This document shows positions 11,899-22,577 of a stretch of DNA of 64,000 nucleotides, one piece after another. A program made the position numbers and the translations under genes. The first letter of the stretch is position 1; every line of letters starts with the position of its first letter. Source of the stretch: Adiantum capillus-veneris (lineage: Eukaryota; Streptophyta; Polypodiopsida; Polypodiales; Pteridaceae); assembly GCA_014529385.2 (NCBI GenBank), contig CM043970.1:62421496-62485495 (forward strand). The letters are read 5' to 3'. The notes below the pieces were generated by a model. The model saw only the letters and a list, made by a program, of their open reading frames with translations, had not been told where the DNA came from and did no database searches.

Positions 11899-11966
11899 TT
11901 CTAGATGTATGTCTTATGTTAATGATTGTCGTGTTGGCTAGTTATTGTTTAACATTTATTCTCCAA

Positions 11967-12360
11967 GCTTGTCAAGGGCCTTGTAGTGGGTTTCCTTACC
12001 TTGAGTTTCCCTTTGAGTTTGCAATTCTACTTCTTTACTTGTAGATAGCTTGAGCTACTCGATTTCCTCTTTTAAAGCCTTCTCGTCGTCTAATTCTTTC
12101 TTCTTATTAATGTGTATGGGGTTCATGGCATCTTCAATCAATTGTGAAGGAAAGCTAACCATCTTACTTATACTTTCAAGCCCACTTGTTTTGTAAAGCA
12201 GTGTTGCCTCACTTGCTGCTCAACCATTGTGGCCTTTGCTTAGTCCATGAGCACTTTTTACCTTCATCTTGCAATGATATTAGTGCTATCACTTGAGTTA
12301 GTGCTCTTCAGTGCATTGATTAGCACTCCAGGATTTTGAAAGTCTTGGATTGTATTATGC
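11967..12360 (-). pseudogene. Coiled-coil protein relic, downstream part
   Basis: Minus-strand frames with two or three shifts read IQDFQNPGVLINALKS, then MVEQQVRQHCFTKQVG, then MVSFPSQLIEDAMNPIHI. A charged heptad-like tail follows with one stop (DDEKALKEEIE-stop-LKLSTSKEVELQTQRE). The composition is that of a coiled coil. The identity is not recognised. The large retroelement beginning at 12,368 separates this from similar minus-strand sequence at 30,010-30,600, so both may be one former gene. Confidence 0.35.
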
Positions 12361-12362
12361 AT

Positions 12363-12367
12363 GAGGT
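12363..12367. repeat. Target site duplication GAGGT (left)
   Basis: GAGGT directly precedes the first TG of the left LTR and is repeated at 30,005-30,009 after the last CA of the right LTR. Confidence 0.92.
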
Positions 12368-13300
12368 TGTTTGCGGGTCGTCGCGATGGACGTCCATAGC
12401 ATAGCTCTCAAGCATCAACATAAAATTATCGATATAGGGGAAGCGACTCGGATGAGACATGGAAACTCACTAGGGTGTCAATCCTAATGAAGTGAACTCA
12501 AAGAGATGCAACTACTAACTCTACAAGCAAATTGATCGCACTAAAGCCAAGTAATCTGCCTATGTCCTTCTACACAGCTCTGCAGTCATCATGCCCGTTC
12601 ACCATGCAAATCATATCGGAATCGCACGAAACTTGAAGGGAAGCTACAGGGGACTATCAGGAACATATCCTATCACTGTCATTGCATTCTGGAGAGGTAC
12701 AACGATCGCGATCGTTCGTCCCACAGTACGCAAAAACAGTAAACGAATGATCCTAAAGGGTCATTTTTAGGTCCCTAAAGCCTCTCTTAGGGTCAAAACA
12801 ACATAAAATACGCATATAAACTCTCAGAACATCAATTTAAGGCCTAAACAGATGCGTTTGAAACCTTCACCGAATCTTGAATGATTACACTTGAATGGAA
12901 GAGCAGAGTAAGAGGAACACAATGCAAGAAACAAAACTGAATTTGGATTACCGTAGCCACAGAAGCGATGATTACAAGTTGGAGCAAAGAGGTAGCTCTC
13001 TGTACGTAACGCAGTAGTCTCTTATCTTCAAAAAATAATCTCCTTTTCCACTAACCTTAGTGTATTATATACCTAGGGCTTTTTAAAGTGGCCGGCGGCC
13101 AACTTCTCATGGACCTTTACATACATCACTGGAAAAATTACATCTTTGACTCACACTCGACATAGACGACTGCCATTAGGCTTTTACATGGTTTGATGTA
13201 TTAAACATCGGAAAAATAATGCCCATCAAAACTTTGGCCGGCTGACCCAACGGGCGCCTTGGCTAGGTGGGCACTTGTATGTTGTTATCACCTCCAAACA
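12368..13300 (-). repeat. 3' LTR of the giant element
   Basis: 933 bp, starting TGTTTG and ending CAAACA. It aligns along its whole length with 28,776-30,004 apart from a 286-bp insertion in the latter. It contains one copy of the CGATCGCGATCG palindrome (12,703-12,714). Confidence 0.95.
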
Positions 13301-13313
13301 CTCCCCCCTTCCT
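13301..13313 (-). promoter_or_regulatory. Polypurine tract of the giant element
   Basis: On the minus strand GGAAGGGGGGAG abuts the TGTTTG start of the 3' LTR. It would prime plus-strand DNA synthesis. Confidence 0.88.
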
Positions 13314-14528
13314 AGCTCGTGTCGTCCCTTGACACGTACGACCTTGTGTAGTCTTGTCATAGGGTTGTCTTCAGCTTTGTCTTCAAGGTTGGTCTTCATC
13401 TTGGGAAGCCCGTTGTCGTTTATGACGCTCCCCCCTTCCTTGAGTAATGCATAGATGTCATGTTGTTGATACATGATTTGAGCTTTGATTATCGAGGCAA
13501 CGTTTCTTTTTGTTGTGCATTCGCCTCTTGGTTGTCAATCTTAGTTGCCGTAAAGATGGATGTTGAAGTGTTTGATCGTGTAGAACTGATCCTCCTTGTG
13601 GCGTGGACTTTATGATAGATTTTCATTCAAGGTCCACTGCAATTTGAGCTGTTTGCAATAGGTCACCAAGGTTGAAGCACTGTGTGAGCTATTTTTTATT
13701 GTTGTGGATAACTTGCTTGCTAAATTTCTCATTGCTTGATGTTGTAGGCCATTCTTTGACTTGCCATTGTTGGATGGAGCTTTGTTGTCACCCTTGAAGA
13801 TAAAAGATGCTCTTGATAAGCATATGGAGACTTGCTGTTTTTGCTCCAAGTTGTTGTTTATGGATTGGGTAACCCTTTCCTTATTGTTGATGTAGAAGGA
13901 ATATATACAAGAAGTTGATGATGAGGTCTAGATTAGGGTCTTAAAACCTAGATGACCAAAGGAAAAAACCCAGTGGGAAAAAAGTGCCTTTGGTATACGC
14001 TCTTATTGGAGTTGAGCATTTTGACTCGAAGTACCTGTCATGCAAGGTGAGTGCTTGGTAGAAACAAAGGAAGAGTGCTTAATGTAAGTGCCAATTATGG
14101 GACACTCTATATGCTTATGAGAAGTTTTTAAACAAAAGCATGTAGTGTAAAAGATGGAGTTGATGGGTGCTTCAAGGAAAAAATGTAGCACATGTGACAT
14201 CAAAGGACGTCTCAATAGCTTGCACGTTTCCAAGAAGGGTTTTCGATGTAGAAGCTTCTCTACTCATTCCTCACTATGCATAGTGCGTGAGTGTCTTTTG
14301 GACTTTTTTCACTTAACCAAACTTAAAATACATAGACTTGGACTCTTATGCTCACCTATACCAGCATGAGCGACACAACATAAATATGCTCAACTCCTCC
14401 ACCTTGAGCAGTGCTTAGAATAGCTAAGACTCTTAGACCACAGAGAATATTACTTGAAGCTTTGGGACTAATGCCTTGCTCATTTAGTGGCTCAGCTGTC
14501 CGACTCTTGACTTTTATGCCATGTATTT
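13314..14528 (-). other. 3' non-coding region of the giant element
   Basis: About 1.2 kb between the end of ORF3 and the polypurine tract. Short ORFs here have no family features and no conserved motifs. No reverse transcriptase or integrase remnant could be recognised in any frame. Confidence 0.6.
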
Positions 14529-16118
14529 TTAATGGCGACTTGGACTTACCTGTTCATGGCCTGAAACCCAATGCCATAAGTTCTTGAGATTAAGGCCTCT
14601 ATCATTGTGTTGGTCTTTGGAGGCCACCATTTTGTCGAGTAGGTTGGCATATTTTGGCTCCTCTTGACTTGCTTGTTGTATGTTGATACTTGTTTGTAAA
14701 ACAAGTCCTTCAACTCTGATAGGGCTTGATGTAGCCGTTGCATTAATTTCCATGAGAAGCGATTGTCGAGATGTGTGGGTTCTCTGTGATTGAGTTTCCA
14801 CTAGCAATTTTGGAACCCATCTTGTTTTTGGTCCTTGTGTGGCCGTCTTTGGCATTTTATCTTCTTCTACAATTTTATGGACACTAGGCTTTGGTATCCA
14901 AACCTAATGATTTCTGTTGTAAAAGCCTTGCTTTTGTAATTGATGACAAGGTATCCATCTGTAGACTGCAGCAACCTTGGTTGTAATTGGCTTCTGTTGG
15001 CTTTTGGTTGTCATTGCTTGCTTTAGGGTAGGAGCTTGTGCTGCTTGATTTATCTTCGTTGTTCCCGATTGAGCTACAATTTTTGGTAACTATATTTGTG
15101 TGTTACCTTCATAAAATCCTTGTGCTTCGAGTAACTTAACTGGAATCATTCGCTGATTCATGTGTTTGCGTTGGGTAATTTGACTAGCGAGTGACTTTGG
15201 TACCCAAACTTGTCGCATTGCCCGCTTGGAAGGTCTTTTTGTTTGCCTTTTGTTGGTGTTCTTTCGCTTGCATGAGTATTTTGTATTCCGTTGATAGCTT
15301 ATCTTGTTCCTTGTAGAACTCGTTGATTGAGGTGGGTAGGTCCAGGCTGTTACTTTAGGCTTTTTGGACCAAACATTAGTGTTTCCTTGGAAGTAGCTTT
15401 GAGCAGTGATTGACTCATTTGATGCTATCCACCCTCTCACCTTTTGCTGTTGTGGTTGAATCCGTGTTTCATGTATCCAAACTGGGTCTTTGACTTGGAT
15501 GTGCTCTTTGGATACCAACACCTGCTTGACATTCTTCGGCTTCTTCTGGATGCTTTTTTGTGATGGAAACTTTGGTTGATAGACTTTTTTCTTTGGTTTC
15601 CATTGCATTGTTGATGGTGTGGCTCTTGATGAGGCTTCGTGGGAAATTTGATGGAATCTCGTTGAAGGTAAAGTCGTCTGGCGAGGTTGATATACTTCAA
15701 TGTTTACCTTTGTTTTACCTTTTTCCACGATGGTTGGCGATTTCTTCTTTGCATGGATTTGAGAAGCTTCATGGAGTCTTACCATTGTTGTTGTTGAAGC
15801 TTTTGATTGTTGTCGAAAGAAGATGTTCCTCAAGCTTTCTGTCAGGACCAGGCTCTCTTTGATATGATGGGAGTTGATTATGTGGAAAGTATCTTTATAC
15901 TCCCCGGTACTCAATTTGAGTACAGCTTCTGCCACTCCAAAGCTAGGAATTGGCATTTTTGAACTTGTGTAAACTGTTTCTTCTAGCTCATTGATTGGTG
16001 GCTTTCCCATCATGATCCACGTTCCATAAGTCATTAGATTCTTAGTAGCATAAGGATCAATTGCGGCCGAACATGTAACCTTGAGCCCTGTTTGTCCGCA
16101 TAAATTGAATTTGATCAT
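14529..16118 (-). pseudogene. ORF3: basic W-x-P-K repeat protein, two in-frame stops
   Basis: The frame opens at ATG 16,118, overlapping the gag-protease stop in an ATGA, and stays open to 15,090. The same frame continues past TAG codons near 15,088 and 14,908 to 14,529, about 530 codons in all. Residues 1-105 look like a retropepsin-like fold with AIDPYATKNL where a protease has D-[ST]-GAT, so probably not catalytic. The rest is rich in Lys, Gln, Ser and Thr and repeats a unit like Q-[GS]-[FY]-[FY]-x-x-N-x-x-x-W-x-[PK]-K: AQSYFQGNTNVWSKK, AQGFYEGNTQI-stop-LPK, KQGFYNRNH-stop-VWIPK, plus RQVWVPKSL and TRWVPKLL. The first stop falls where the repeat has Trp. Function unknown; a nucleic-acid-binding role is only a guess from charge. 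Confidence 0.65.
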
Positions 16119-19100
16119 CGTTGGAGATAGTCCATCTTTTTCCTTGTCCCTATTCTTCTTTTGATCTTGCGTTTGTTGAAGATTTTCCGTAGAACTTGGA
16201 GATTTTCTCCTTCATCTACTTTCAGTTGCACTTTTTCTGGAGTCAGATTCTTTGTTTCTTCAGGTATGTCAATAATGACAGATTCTTGTGGTTTCTCTGC
16301 TTTCTTCATGTGCACTTTGGCATCATGCTCCATGACGTAGCTATCTGTTTCACCTTTTTTGCCTTCACACTCACAAATCTCGTTAGCTTCCTTCAACACC
16401 TTTATCGTAAATACGGGACTTATATCATACCCTTCCTCATCACAGAATTTAGTCGAAGTCACCTCATTCACACATACATCAAGAGTCGCCAGTATTTGAT
16501 CCCATCCAAAGGGTTCAAATAATTGCTCTGGAAAGGGTTCCGGTATGTAAGCTTCATCGTCCATTGATCTTTTTAGGATGCAATCCTCCTTCGTTGAGAT
16601 TCCACACTTCGAAGCACCACACATCCAAAGTTCTTGTTTGGTTTGTAGCCACGTAGGTATCTCTTTCCCATTGACTATAGAAGAGTCAATTTCTTCTAAC
16701 GGAGTTCTATTCACATCTCTATAGCTATGGTCTTTTATGCTTATTTTTGTGGTGATCTTTTTATGTCTCAAGTAGATATAGTCATAGCCCCAATCTTGAA
16801 CCATCTTAAGTTGACGCATGAAAGGCCTTCCTAAAATGATATCAAAATTGTTCCCTTTTCCAAAATCTACTATTGCAAATGTATGTTCATATTCAATTCC
16901 ACAAGAAGTCACAATAATTTGCTCTAAGATACCCAGAGCTTTTTCCGTGTATCCATCTGCAAGTTGCAGCTTCATTCTAGTTTTTCTAAGTGCTTGTCTA
17001 TCCCATTTTTCCCAAATTTCTTTTGTGACTATGGCTACTCCAGCCCCACTATCAAGTATAGTCAATGTTTTAACTCCTTTGTATTCCAAAGGTAAGGTGG
17101 TGTTTCCTTCTTCTCCTTCGCAATATTCCCCCACCTTGTTTATTGGCACAGGTTTAGCGTCTGCACTTTCTTGTTGAGTTTTGTTTGATTGTTCATTTGA
17201 GGGTAGATCTTGAAGAGGTATCTTTAATCCCATCTTCCCCAAATTGTTGCCTACTTCATCCCATACATGTGGTCTAATCTTAAGCAGTTCAGATAGAGTA
17301 ATGGTGCACTGTATTGGAGCTGACATCAACTCTTGCATACTCTTTGTATCCATCATCTTGGATATGGATTTCCTCTGAGATGGCACCACTCTAGTCTCTG
17401 AGTCTGCCTCATGTTCTCCTATGTATGAGGGTAAGGTCTTCAAGGACTCTGGTTTGATTTCAATTGAAACTTCGTTCCCTGCATCTCCGGTTAGAGATTG
17501 AATGTCTCCCTGATAGGCTTCATTCCCTGTATTGACCTCAATTATGGGTACAGATTGGAAAGTTGCACTTCCATCTTTTGCACTTCTAATTGCTTCCCAC
17601 AATTCATTTGGCCATGGATCATCTATCTCTGGGATAGGTGCCATAAATTGTGATCTTGACCTTGCATCATTAGTGGTGTTGGCCACTACTTGATCATCTA
17701 GTTGAATTTCTAGGTTGTTGGTTTCTTGTGTTACAGTCTTTGCTTGCACATCCTTTTGTGATTCTAGCTCAATGTTTCTTTGAGTTAATGTTTCAACAAC
17801 CTTTGCCTTAGGCATTTCAAATCCAACACTTTTTGGTTTTGTTTCTGGAGGTGGAATTGGTGCTTCAGGCTCCATCATTGCCTGTGCATTTTTTACCAAT
17901 TCCTTACACATTTTCAGCCTCTTAGTCTCTACCTCAGCATGAGGATATTTCATCCCTCGTTGCTCTAGGGTTTGGTTGGGTTTCAATCTAGCCTCATATG
18001 CTTCTAGTGCAGCATCTAATGGCTCTAGGACTTTGTCTACCAACACAGATCCTCCGGAAGACGCCTTCCTTGGTTTCTTATCGCTCATCACCGTTTTGTT
18101 TTCCCATTCTTGTTTTAACTGCTCCTTTGTCTCTTGTAATTCTGTTTGTAGTGCAGTTTGATTTGTAACTGTTTTTGCTTTAATTCTGTCTCTTTTGGCT
18201 TTCCAGGATTTTCTCCCAGTCCTCACTGACACACTAGCTGTTTCCCCTTGTTTGGGTTGTTGATCTTTCTCCTCATTAGCTTGGTCCTCAGCATTTTCTT
18301 TTGCTTGGGCTCTCGTCACTACCTTGACAGGAATTTTGGGTTCTGCCTCTGATCCACTTGGAGAGGGTAACACTCCCACAACATTCATTGTTGTTTTCCC
18401 TTGTTTATTTGGGTGTTTTGGACAATTTGGAACAACATGTGTAATGGCACACTCCAAACAATATCCAATTATCTCTACACGAGAACAATTCTTAGCCCAG
18501 TGATTACCTCCACACTTGTAGCATGGTCCATCTTGTTGAGTCACTGGTGGTTCATTTGATGGTTGTTCTTGCTTAGCCAGAATGGTCTCTGGTCTACGCT
18601 CTTGATTGGCTATGAACATCAGAGTGTTCTCATTCAATGAATAGAGTTTTCTCATAGGTTCTTGTCCTAGCCTAGGTTGTGATACCTCAGCTCTTTGTAA
18701 AGCCCTTGATACAATCTTATTTTGAAATAATGGATGATTTGGTAAAGGCATTTTTTTTTCTATTTGATGTCCAAATAGTGTCCCCTTCGTGTAGGTTTGA
18801 TTATAGTAGCACTCACTCATCTCATGATTGGTCCATTTTTGCTCAATGACACACCATTTTATTCGTTGTGTTACTTGCGCTGCTAGCTTATCTAGGTTGG
18901 TCATTAATTGAGACATAACCAATTGCCTTGTGTTGGTTTCACCATATGCTAAAGGAGCATTATCCATAGTGATCTTTGTATCACCAATTTCCTCGCCATA
19001 GGCTTTATAATTGTCAACTAGGTATAACGCTTCTCTCGTGACTTGTTCAAAGGAAGTGCATCCTTTTAAGTGCAAATCTTTCTTGAGAGTTTCATTTTTC

Positions 19101-19834
19101 AAACCCTCTATGAAGAGAATTGATAATCTTTCATCCTGCGGTAACTCGCGTTCCGGACATCTCTCTATATATTGTTTGAAGCGTAGCGATGCTTCCTTCA
19201 CTCTCTCATCTTCTTTTTGCTTGAATGCATAGATTTGGGACACTATGTTATGCTTGATTCCCCTTTTAGAGAACTCCACAACAAATTCTTGCAACAATTG
19301 TTCAACGTTTGAGAAGGCATTTTTGTCCAATGGTTGGAACCAATTCAATGCTATCCCTTCCAAGGTTAAGCCAAATCCCTCATACTGTGTATGAAAATAA
19401 AATACTTGTTCGGCTCTTAACACTTGTTTGAAGAAGGATGCATGTACGTATGGATCCCTTAACCCATCAAACTTCTTCTTGACACATTTGGCCAATTGAT
19501 ATGGTCTCATTGGTTCTGGTTCAACCATGTATCTTAGCGTGTTGGGGTCTGTCACAAGGACATCCCTCGTTTCTTCTTCTCTTCTTGGAGCAAATCTTGG
19601 TGGAATCCCGTTTGAGACATGTTTTGGAAATTTTGATGGATTTATAAGTCTAACTGGTGGTCTCTTGGTTCCACTCAATGAGGTAGGAGCTACACTCCCG
19701 TGAATAGCTATTCTGGATGTTTGAGGTCCATTTGATTCCATAGTTTCAATGTTAGCTTCTTGCAAATGAGTCTCCAAAAACCTTGGTACGCTTACACTCG
19801 GTTGAAAGTAGTAAGCAGAGATTGGAGTACCCAT
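16115..19834 (-). CDS. Gag-aspartic protease polyprotein (ORF2 of giant element)
   Basis: 1239 residues without interruption. Residues ~115-275 are a retrotransposon gag domain (AEQVFYFHTQYEGFG, IALNWFQPL, FIEGLK). Two zinc knuckles of C-x2-C-x3-H-x4-C follow at 438-450 (CYKCGGNHWAKNC) and 459-471. A long low-complexity linker (~480-900) contains VTRAQAK and a charged coiled-coil stretch. The protease is at ~910-1025 with catalytic DSGAG at 928-932 and the flap-side IILGRPF at 999-1005. The gag part would build the particle and bind RNA, and the protease would cut the precursor. A further ~210 residues after the protease are unassigned, where autonomous elements continue into RT. The start ATG at 19,834 is ~50 bp from the nested copia boundary. 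The open frame suggests a fairly recent or selected copy. Confidence 0.9.
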   Translation of the reverse strand: MGTPISAYYFQPSVSVPRFLETHLQEANIETMESNGPQTSRIAIHGSVAPTSLSGTKRPPVRLINPSKFPKHVSNGIPPRFAPRREEETRDVLVTDPNTLRYMVEPEPMRPYQLAKCVKKKFDGLRDPYVHASFFKQVLRAEQVFYFHTQYEGFGLTLEGIALNWFQPLDKNAFSNVEQLLQEFVVEFSKRGIKHNIVSQIYAFKQKEDERVKEASLRFKQYIERCPERELPQDERLSILFIEGLKNETLKKDLHLKGCTSFEQVTREALYLVDNYKAYGEEIGDTKITMDNAPLAYGETNTRQLVMSQLMTNLDKLAAQVTQRIKWCVIEQKWTNHEMSECYYNQTYTKGTLFGHQIEKKMPLPNHPLFQNKIVSRALQRAEVSQPRLGQEPMRKLYSLNENTLMFIANQERRPETILAKQEQPSNEPPVTQQDGPCYKCGGNHWAKNCSRVEIIGYCLECAITHVVPNCPKHPNKQGKTTMNVVGVLPSPSGSEAEPKIPVKVVTRAQAKENAEDQANEEKDQQPKQGETASVSVRTGRKSWKAKRDRIKAKTVTNQTALQTELQETKEQLKQEWENKTVMSDKKPRKASSGGSVLVDKVLEPLDAALEAYEARLKPNQTLEQRGMKYPHAEVETKRLKMCKELVKNAQAMMEPEAPIPPPETKPKSVGFEMPKAKVVETLTQRNIELESQKDVQAKTVTQETNNLEIQLDDQVVANTTNDARSRSQFMAPIPEIDDPWPNELWEAIRSAKDGSATFQSVPIIEVNTGNEAYQGDIQSLTGDAGNEVSIEIKPESLKTLPSYIGEHEADSETRVVPSQRKSISKMMDTKSMQELMSAPIQCTITLSELLKIRPHVWDEVGNNLGKMGLKIPLQDLPSNEQSNKTQQESADAKPVPINKVGEYCEGEEGNTTLPLEYKGVKTLTILDSGAGVAIVTKEIWEKWDRQALRKTRMKLQLADGYTEKALGILEQIIVTSCGIEYEHTFAIVDFGKGNNFDIILGRPFMRQLKMVQDWGYDYIYLRHKKITTKISIKDHSYRDVNRTPLEEIDSSIVNGKEIPTWLQTKQELWMCGASKCGISTKEDCILKRSMDDEAYIPEPFPEQLFEPFGWDQILATLDVCVNEVTSTKFCDEEGYDISPVFTIKVLKEANEICECEGKKGETDSYVMEHDAKVHMKKAEKPQESVIIDIPEETKNLTPEKVQLKVDEGENLQVLRKIFNKRKIKRRIGTRKKMDYLQR

Positions 19835-19881
19835 GTATGTATATCTTTCTAGTTCAATTGGGCTGATAAGTTTGTACTCTC

Positions 19882-19886
19882 GTACA
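19882..19886. repeat. Copia target duplication (left, GTACA)
   Basis: GTACA before the copia left LTR pairs with GTCCA at 25,735-25,739, one mismatch in five. Confidence 0.65.
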
Positions 19887-19966
19887 TGTTAGGAAATAAG
19901 ACGTAGCTAAATAGATATTTGAGTAGATTACTTAATGGAGAGAGATAGATTTCACACACAAGAGAT

Positions 19967-20001
<35 letters not shown>

Positions 20002-21076
20002 CACGATATACGTGGTTCACCCAATGTGGGCTACGTCCACGAGAAAGCAGACACTCAATGGCTTTAGCACTTCAAAAGAAGAAGTAGTTTACAAAGGGAT
20101 TAAACCCTTGATAGAGCTCCCGCCTTGCTTCACTCTCACCACCTCACACTCACCTTGTTGCATCAACTTCACACTATGAAATGTGTGTAGAAATGGCCTT
20201 CTTTTATAGGCCAAAAGGGATGCCCTCTCTTATGAGAGGCAGCCATGTGTAGCCGCCCTTGTGCGAATGAGTCCAAATCGGACCCTCCAATCCGCCCATG
20301 TGTGGCCGCCCTTGAGAAGACAAGTCCGCTTTTGAATTCGGCCACCGGCCACCGGCCATTGACTTCCGACCACCAGCCATCGGCCATTGACTACCGGCCA
20401 CCGGCCAACCGACCGGTTGTTTTCCGACCACTTTCCAGCCGCCGTCCGGCCATAATATTCCGGCGAAAAAGAATATTCCGGCGAAATTGTCTGTGAAAAT
20501 TTTGGTTTCCGGTGAGTGATTTTCCTTCACGCAAGAAGTAGTTTACAAAGGGATTAAACCCTTGATAGAGCTCCCGCCTTGCTTCACTCTCACCACTTCA
20601 CACTCACCTTGTTGCATCAACTTCACACTATGAAATGTGTGTAGAAATAGCCTTCTTTTATAGGCCAAAAGGGATGCCCTCTCTTATGAGAGGCAGCCAT
20701 GTGTAGCCGCCCTTGTGCGAATAAGTCCAAATCGGACCCTCCAATCCGCCCATGTGTGGCCGCCCTTGAGAAGACAAGTCCGCTTTTGAATTCGGCCACC
20801 GGCCACCGGCCATTGACTTCCGACCACCGGCCATCGGCCATTGACTACCGGCCACCGGCCAACCGACCGGTTGTTTTCCGACCACTTTTCAGCCGCCGTC
20901 CGGCCATAATATTTCGACGAAAAAAGAATATTCCGGCAAAATTGTATGTGAAAATTTTGGTTTCCGGTGAGTGATTTTCCTTCACGCACGATGGTTTCTC
21001 CTCATAATGGGGGCCTTACAAATGTGTGCTTTTACCACAAAAAATTACAAGGGTAAATCAGGCTCCATACTTAACA
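19887..21076 (-). repeat. Copia 3' LTR with internal 454-bp tandem duplication
   Basis: The LTR is 1,190 bp against 701 bp for its partner. The excess is a tandem copy (20,081-20,534 and 20,535 to ~20,985, both starting GAAGTAGTTTACAAAGGG) plus extra minisatellite units. A (GA)n tract lies at 19,969-19,997. A TATA box (CCTATAAAAG, minus strand) occurs at 20,201-20,210 and again in the duplicate. Confidence 0.92.
20336..20870. repeat. GGCCACC/GGCCATTGAC minisatellite in the copia LTR
   Basis: Two blocks (20,336-20,410 and 20,790-20,870) of short GC-rich units with GGCCACCGGCCA alternating with GGCCATTGACT. The right LTR has only the shortest form near 25,500. GC content is much higher than in the surroundings. 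Confidence 0.75.
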
Positions 21077-21091
21077 ATCTCCCACTTGGAG
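21077..21091 (-). promoter_or_regulatory. Copia polypurine tract
   Basis: The minus strand reads AAGTGGGAGATT directly before the TGTTAAG start of the 3' LTR, the usual place and composition. Confidence 0.75.
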
Positions 21092-21247
21092 ACTGATCTC
21101 CAAACCAAACCTGTGACTGCTTTCCATTCTGGCTTCTTATCCTTGAATGCCGATTGAAGATGAGCAAAAGCTCAACTTCTCCTTGTTGGCCACCTTTGTA
21201 AACATGTCTGCAGGATTTTCACTTGTATGCACCTTTCCTAACTTAAG

Positions 21248-22577
21248 CTATCCCTCTTCCAAAAGAGTGCGTATGAAGTGATATCTCACCTCAATGTGCT
21301 TTGTCCTTGAATGAAAGGCTGAGTTCTTCGCAAGATGGATAGCGCTTTGGCTATCACTGTACAAGACACAATTGTCTTGTTTGAATCCAAGCTCTTCTAA
21401 GAATCTGTGAAGCCACATAATTTCTTTGCTTGCCTCCATCATTGCTACATACTCTGCTTCCGTGGTAGAAAGTGAAATCACTTTCTGCAGCTTTGAAGCC
21501 CAGTTTACTGCTGTGCCTCCAACCGTGAACACGTAGACAGTAGTGCTCCTTCGAGTATCTTTGTCACCTGCCATATCTGCATGAGCATACCCTTCTAGAA
21601 AAATATCAGTTCCTCCAAAATACAAAGCATTTGTTGTTGTCCCTTTTAGATACCTAAGTATCCACTTCATAGCTTGCCAATGCTCTTTACCTGGGTTGTC
21701 CATGAACCTACTCACAACTCCCACTGCATGTGTAATGTCTGGCCTTGTCCAGACCATAGCATACATTAGAGAACCTACCGCTGCAGCATATGGAACTTTA
21801 GACATATAGGCTATCTCCTCTTGTGTCTTTGGACACATATCCTTCGTTAGTTTAAAATGACCAGCCAAAGGTGTAGAAACTGGTTTTGCATTTTGCATTG
21901 CAAACCTTTCTGGTACCTTCTTGATGTAATCTTCTTGAGATAGCTTTATTGTCTTCTTCGTACTGTCCCTTGATATTTTCATACCAAGTATCCTCTTTGT
22001 AGCACCTAAATCCTTCATTGAAAAAGATTTAGACAGCTCCTCTTTTAGGTCTTTGATGTCCTGCATGTTAGCACTTGCAATCAGCATGTCATCAACAGAC
22101 AACATTAGGATGATGAATTTCCCATCTCCCAAATTCTTCGTGTAGACGCAGTGATCCGAGTTGCATCTTCTGAATCCATGATCCAACATCCATCGATCAA
22201 ACTTCAAGTACCATTGTCTAGATGCTTGCTTTAAACCATACAAGCTCTTCTTTAATCTGCAAACCATTTTCTCCTTACCTTTTACTTCATACCCCTTTGG
22301 TTGAAGCATGTAGATTTCCTCCTCTAAGTCACCGTGAGGGAATGCCGTATTTACATCCATTTGCTCGAGATTTAGATCATGAGCAGCCACAAGGCTTAAG
22401 ACAAGCCTAATTGAGTTCATTTTTACAACAGGAGAAAATATTTCATTGAAGTCAATACCTTTCTTTTGAGAAAACCCTTTTACCACAAGCCTAGACTTGT
22501 ACCTTTTCTTCCCACCTTCTTCTTCCTTCACCTTGTACACCCATTTCTTTTAAAGTGCCCGCTTACCTTTAGGCAAC
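21248..22577 (-). pseudogene. Copia reverse transcriptase and RNase H
   Basis: The 430-residue frame holds the RT: RLVVKGFSQK-G-DF-E-FSPVVK near residue 17, the first catalytic Asp in MDVNTAF (61-67), SLYGLKQASRQWY (~99-111), and the active-site box SVDD at 148-151 where the family has YVDD. RNase H follows (~315-430) with GYAHADMAGD (usual Trp replaced by Met), SLSTTEAEYVAMMEA, SDSQSAIHLAKN and RTKHIEV. Upstream, the same frame continues ELVELPKGKRAL-stop-KKWVYK, so a TAA at ~22,548 separates it from the rest of RT. The tyrosine change and the stop predict no activity. Confidence 0.88.

Larger units (their letters stand above)
11482..11966. repeat. Tandem duplication of ~60 bp, later split by a LINE
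   Basis: The block ACGTATGTCTT...GGCTAGGTATTGTTTAACATT (11,482-11,533) recurs as ATGTATGTCTTATGTTAA...GGCTAGTTATTGTTTAACATT (11,904-11,953). If the LINE and one target copy are removed, the two blocks become adjacent tandem copies. Confidence 0.7.

Noticed and set aside
16196-19232. Plus-strand ORFs opposite the gag-protease gene
   Set aside because: Antisense shadows of a 1239-codon frame with clear domains.
20204-20989. Several ORFs in the copia LTR (Pro/Arg-rich or Gly/Trp-rich)
   Set aside because: They lie in LTR minisatellite sequence duplicated by the tandem repeat.
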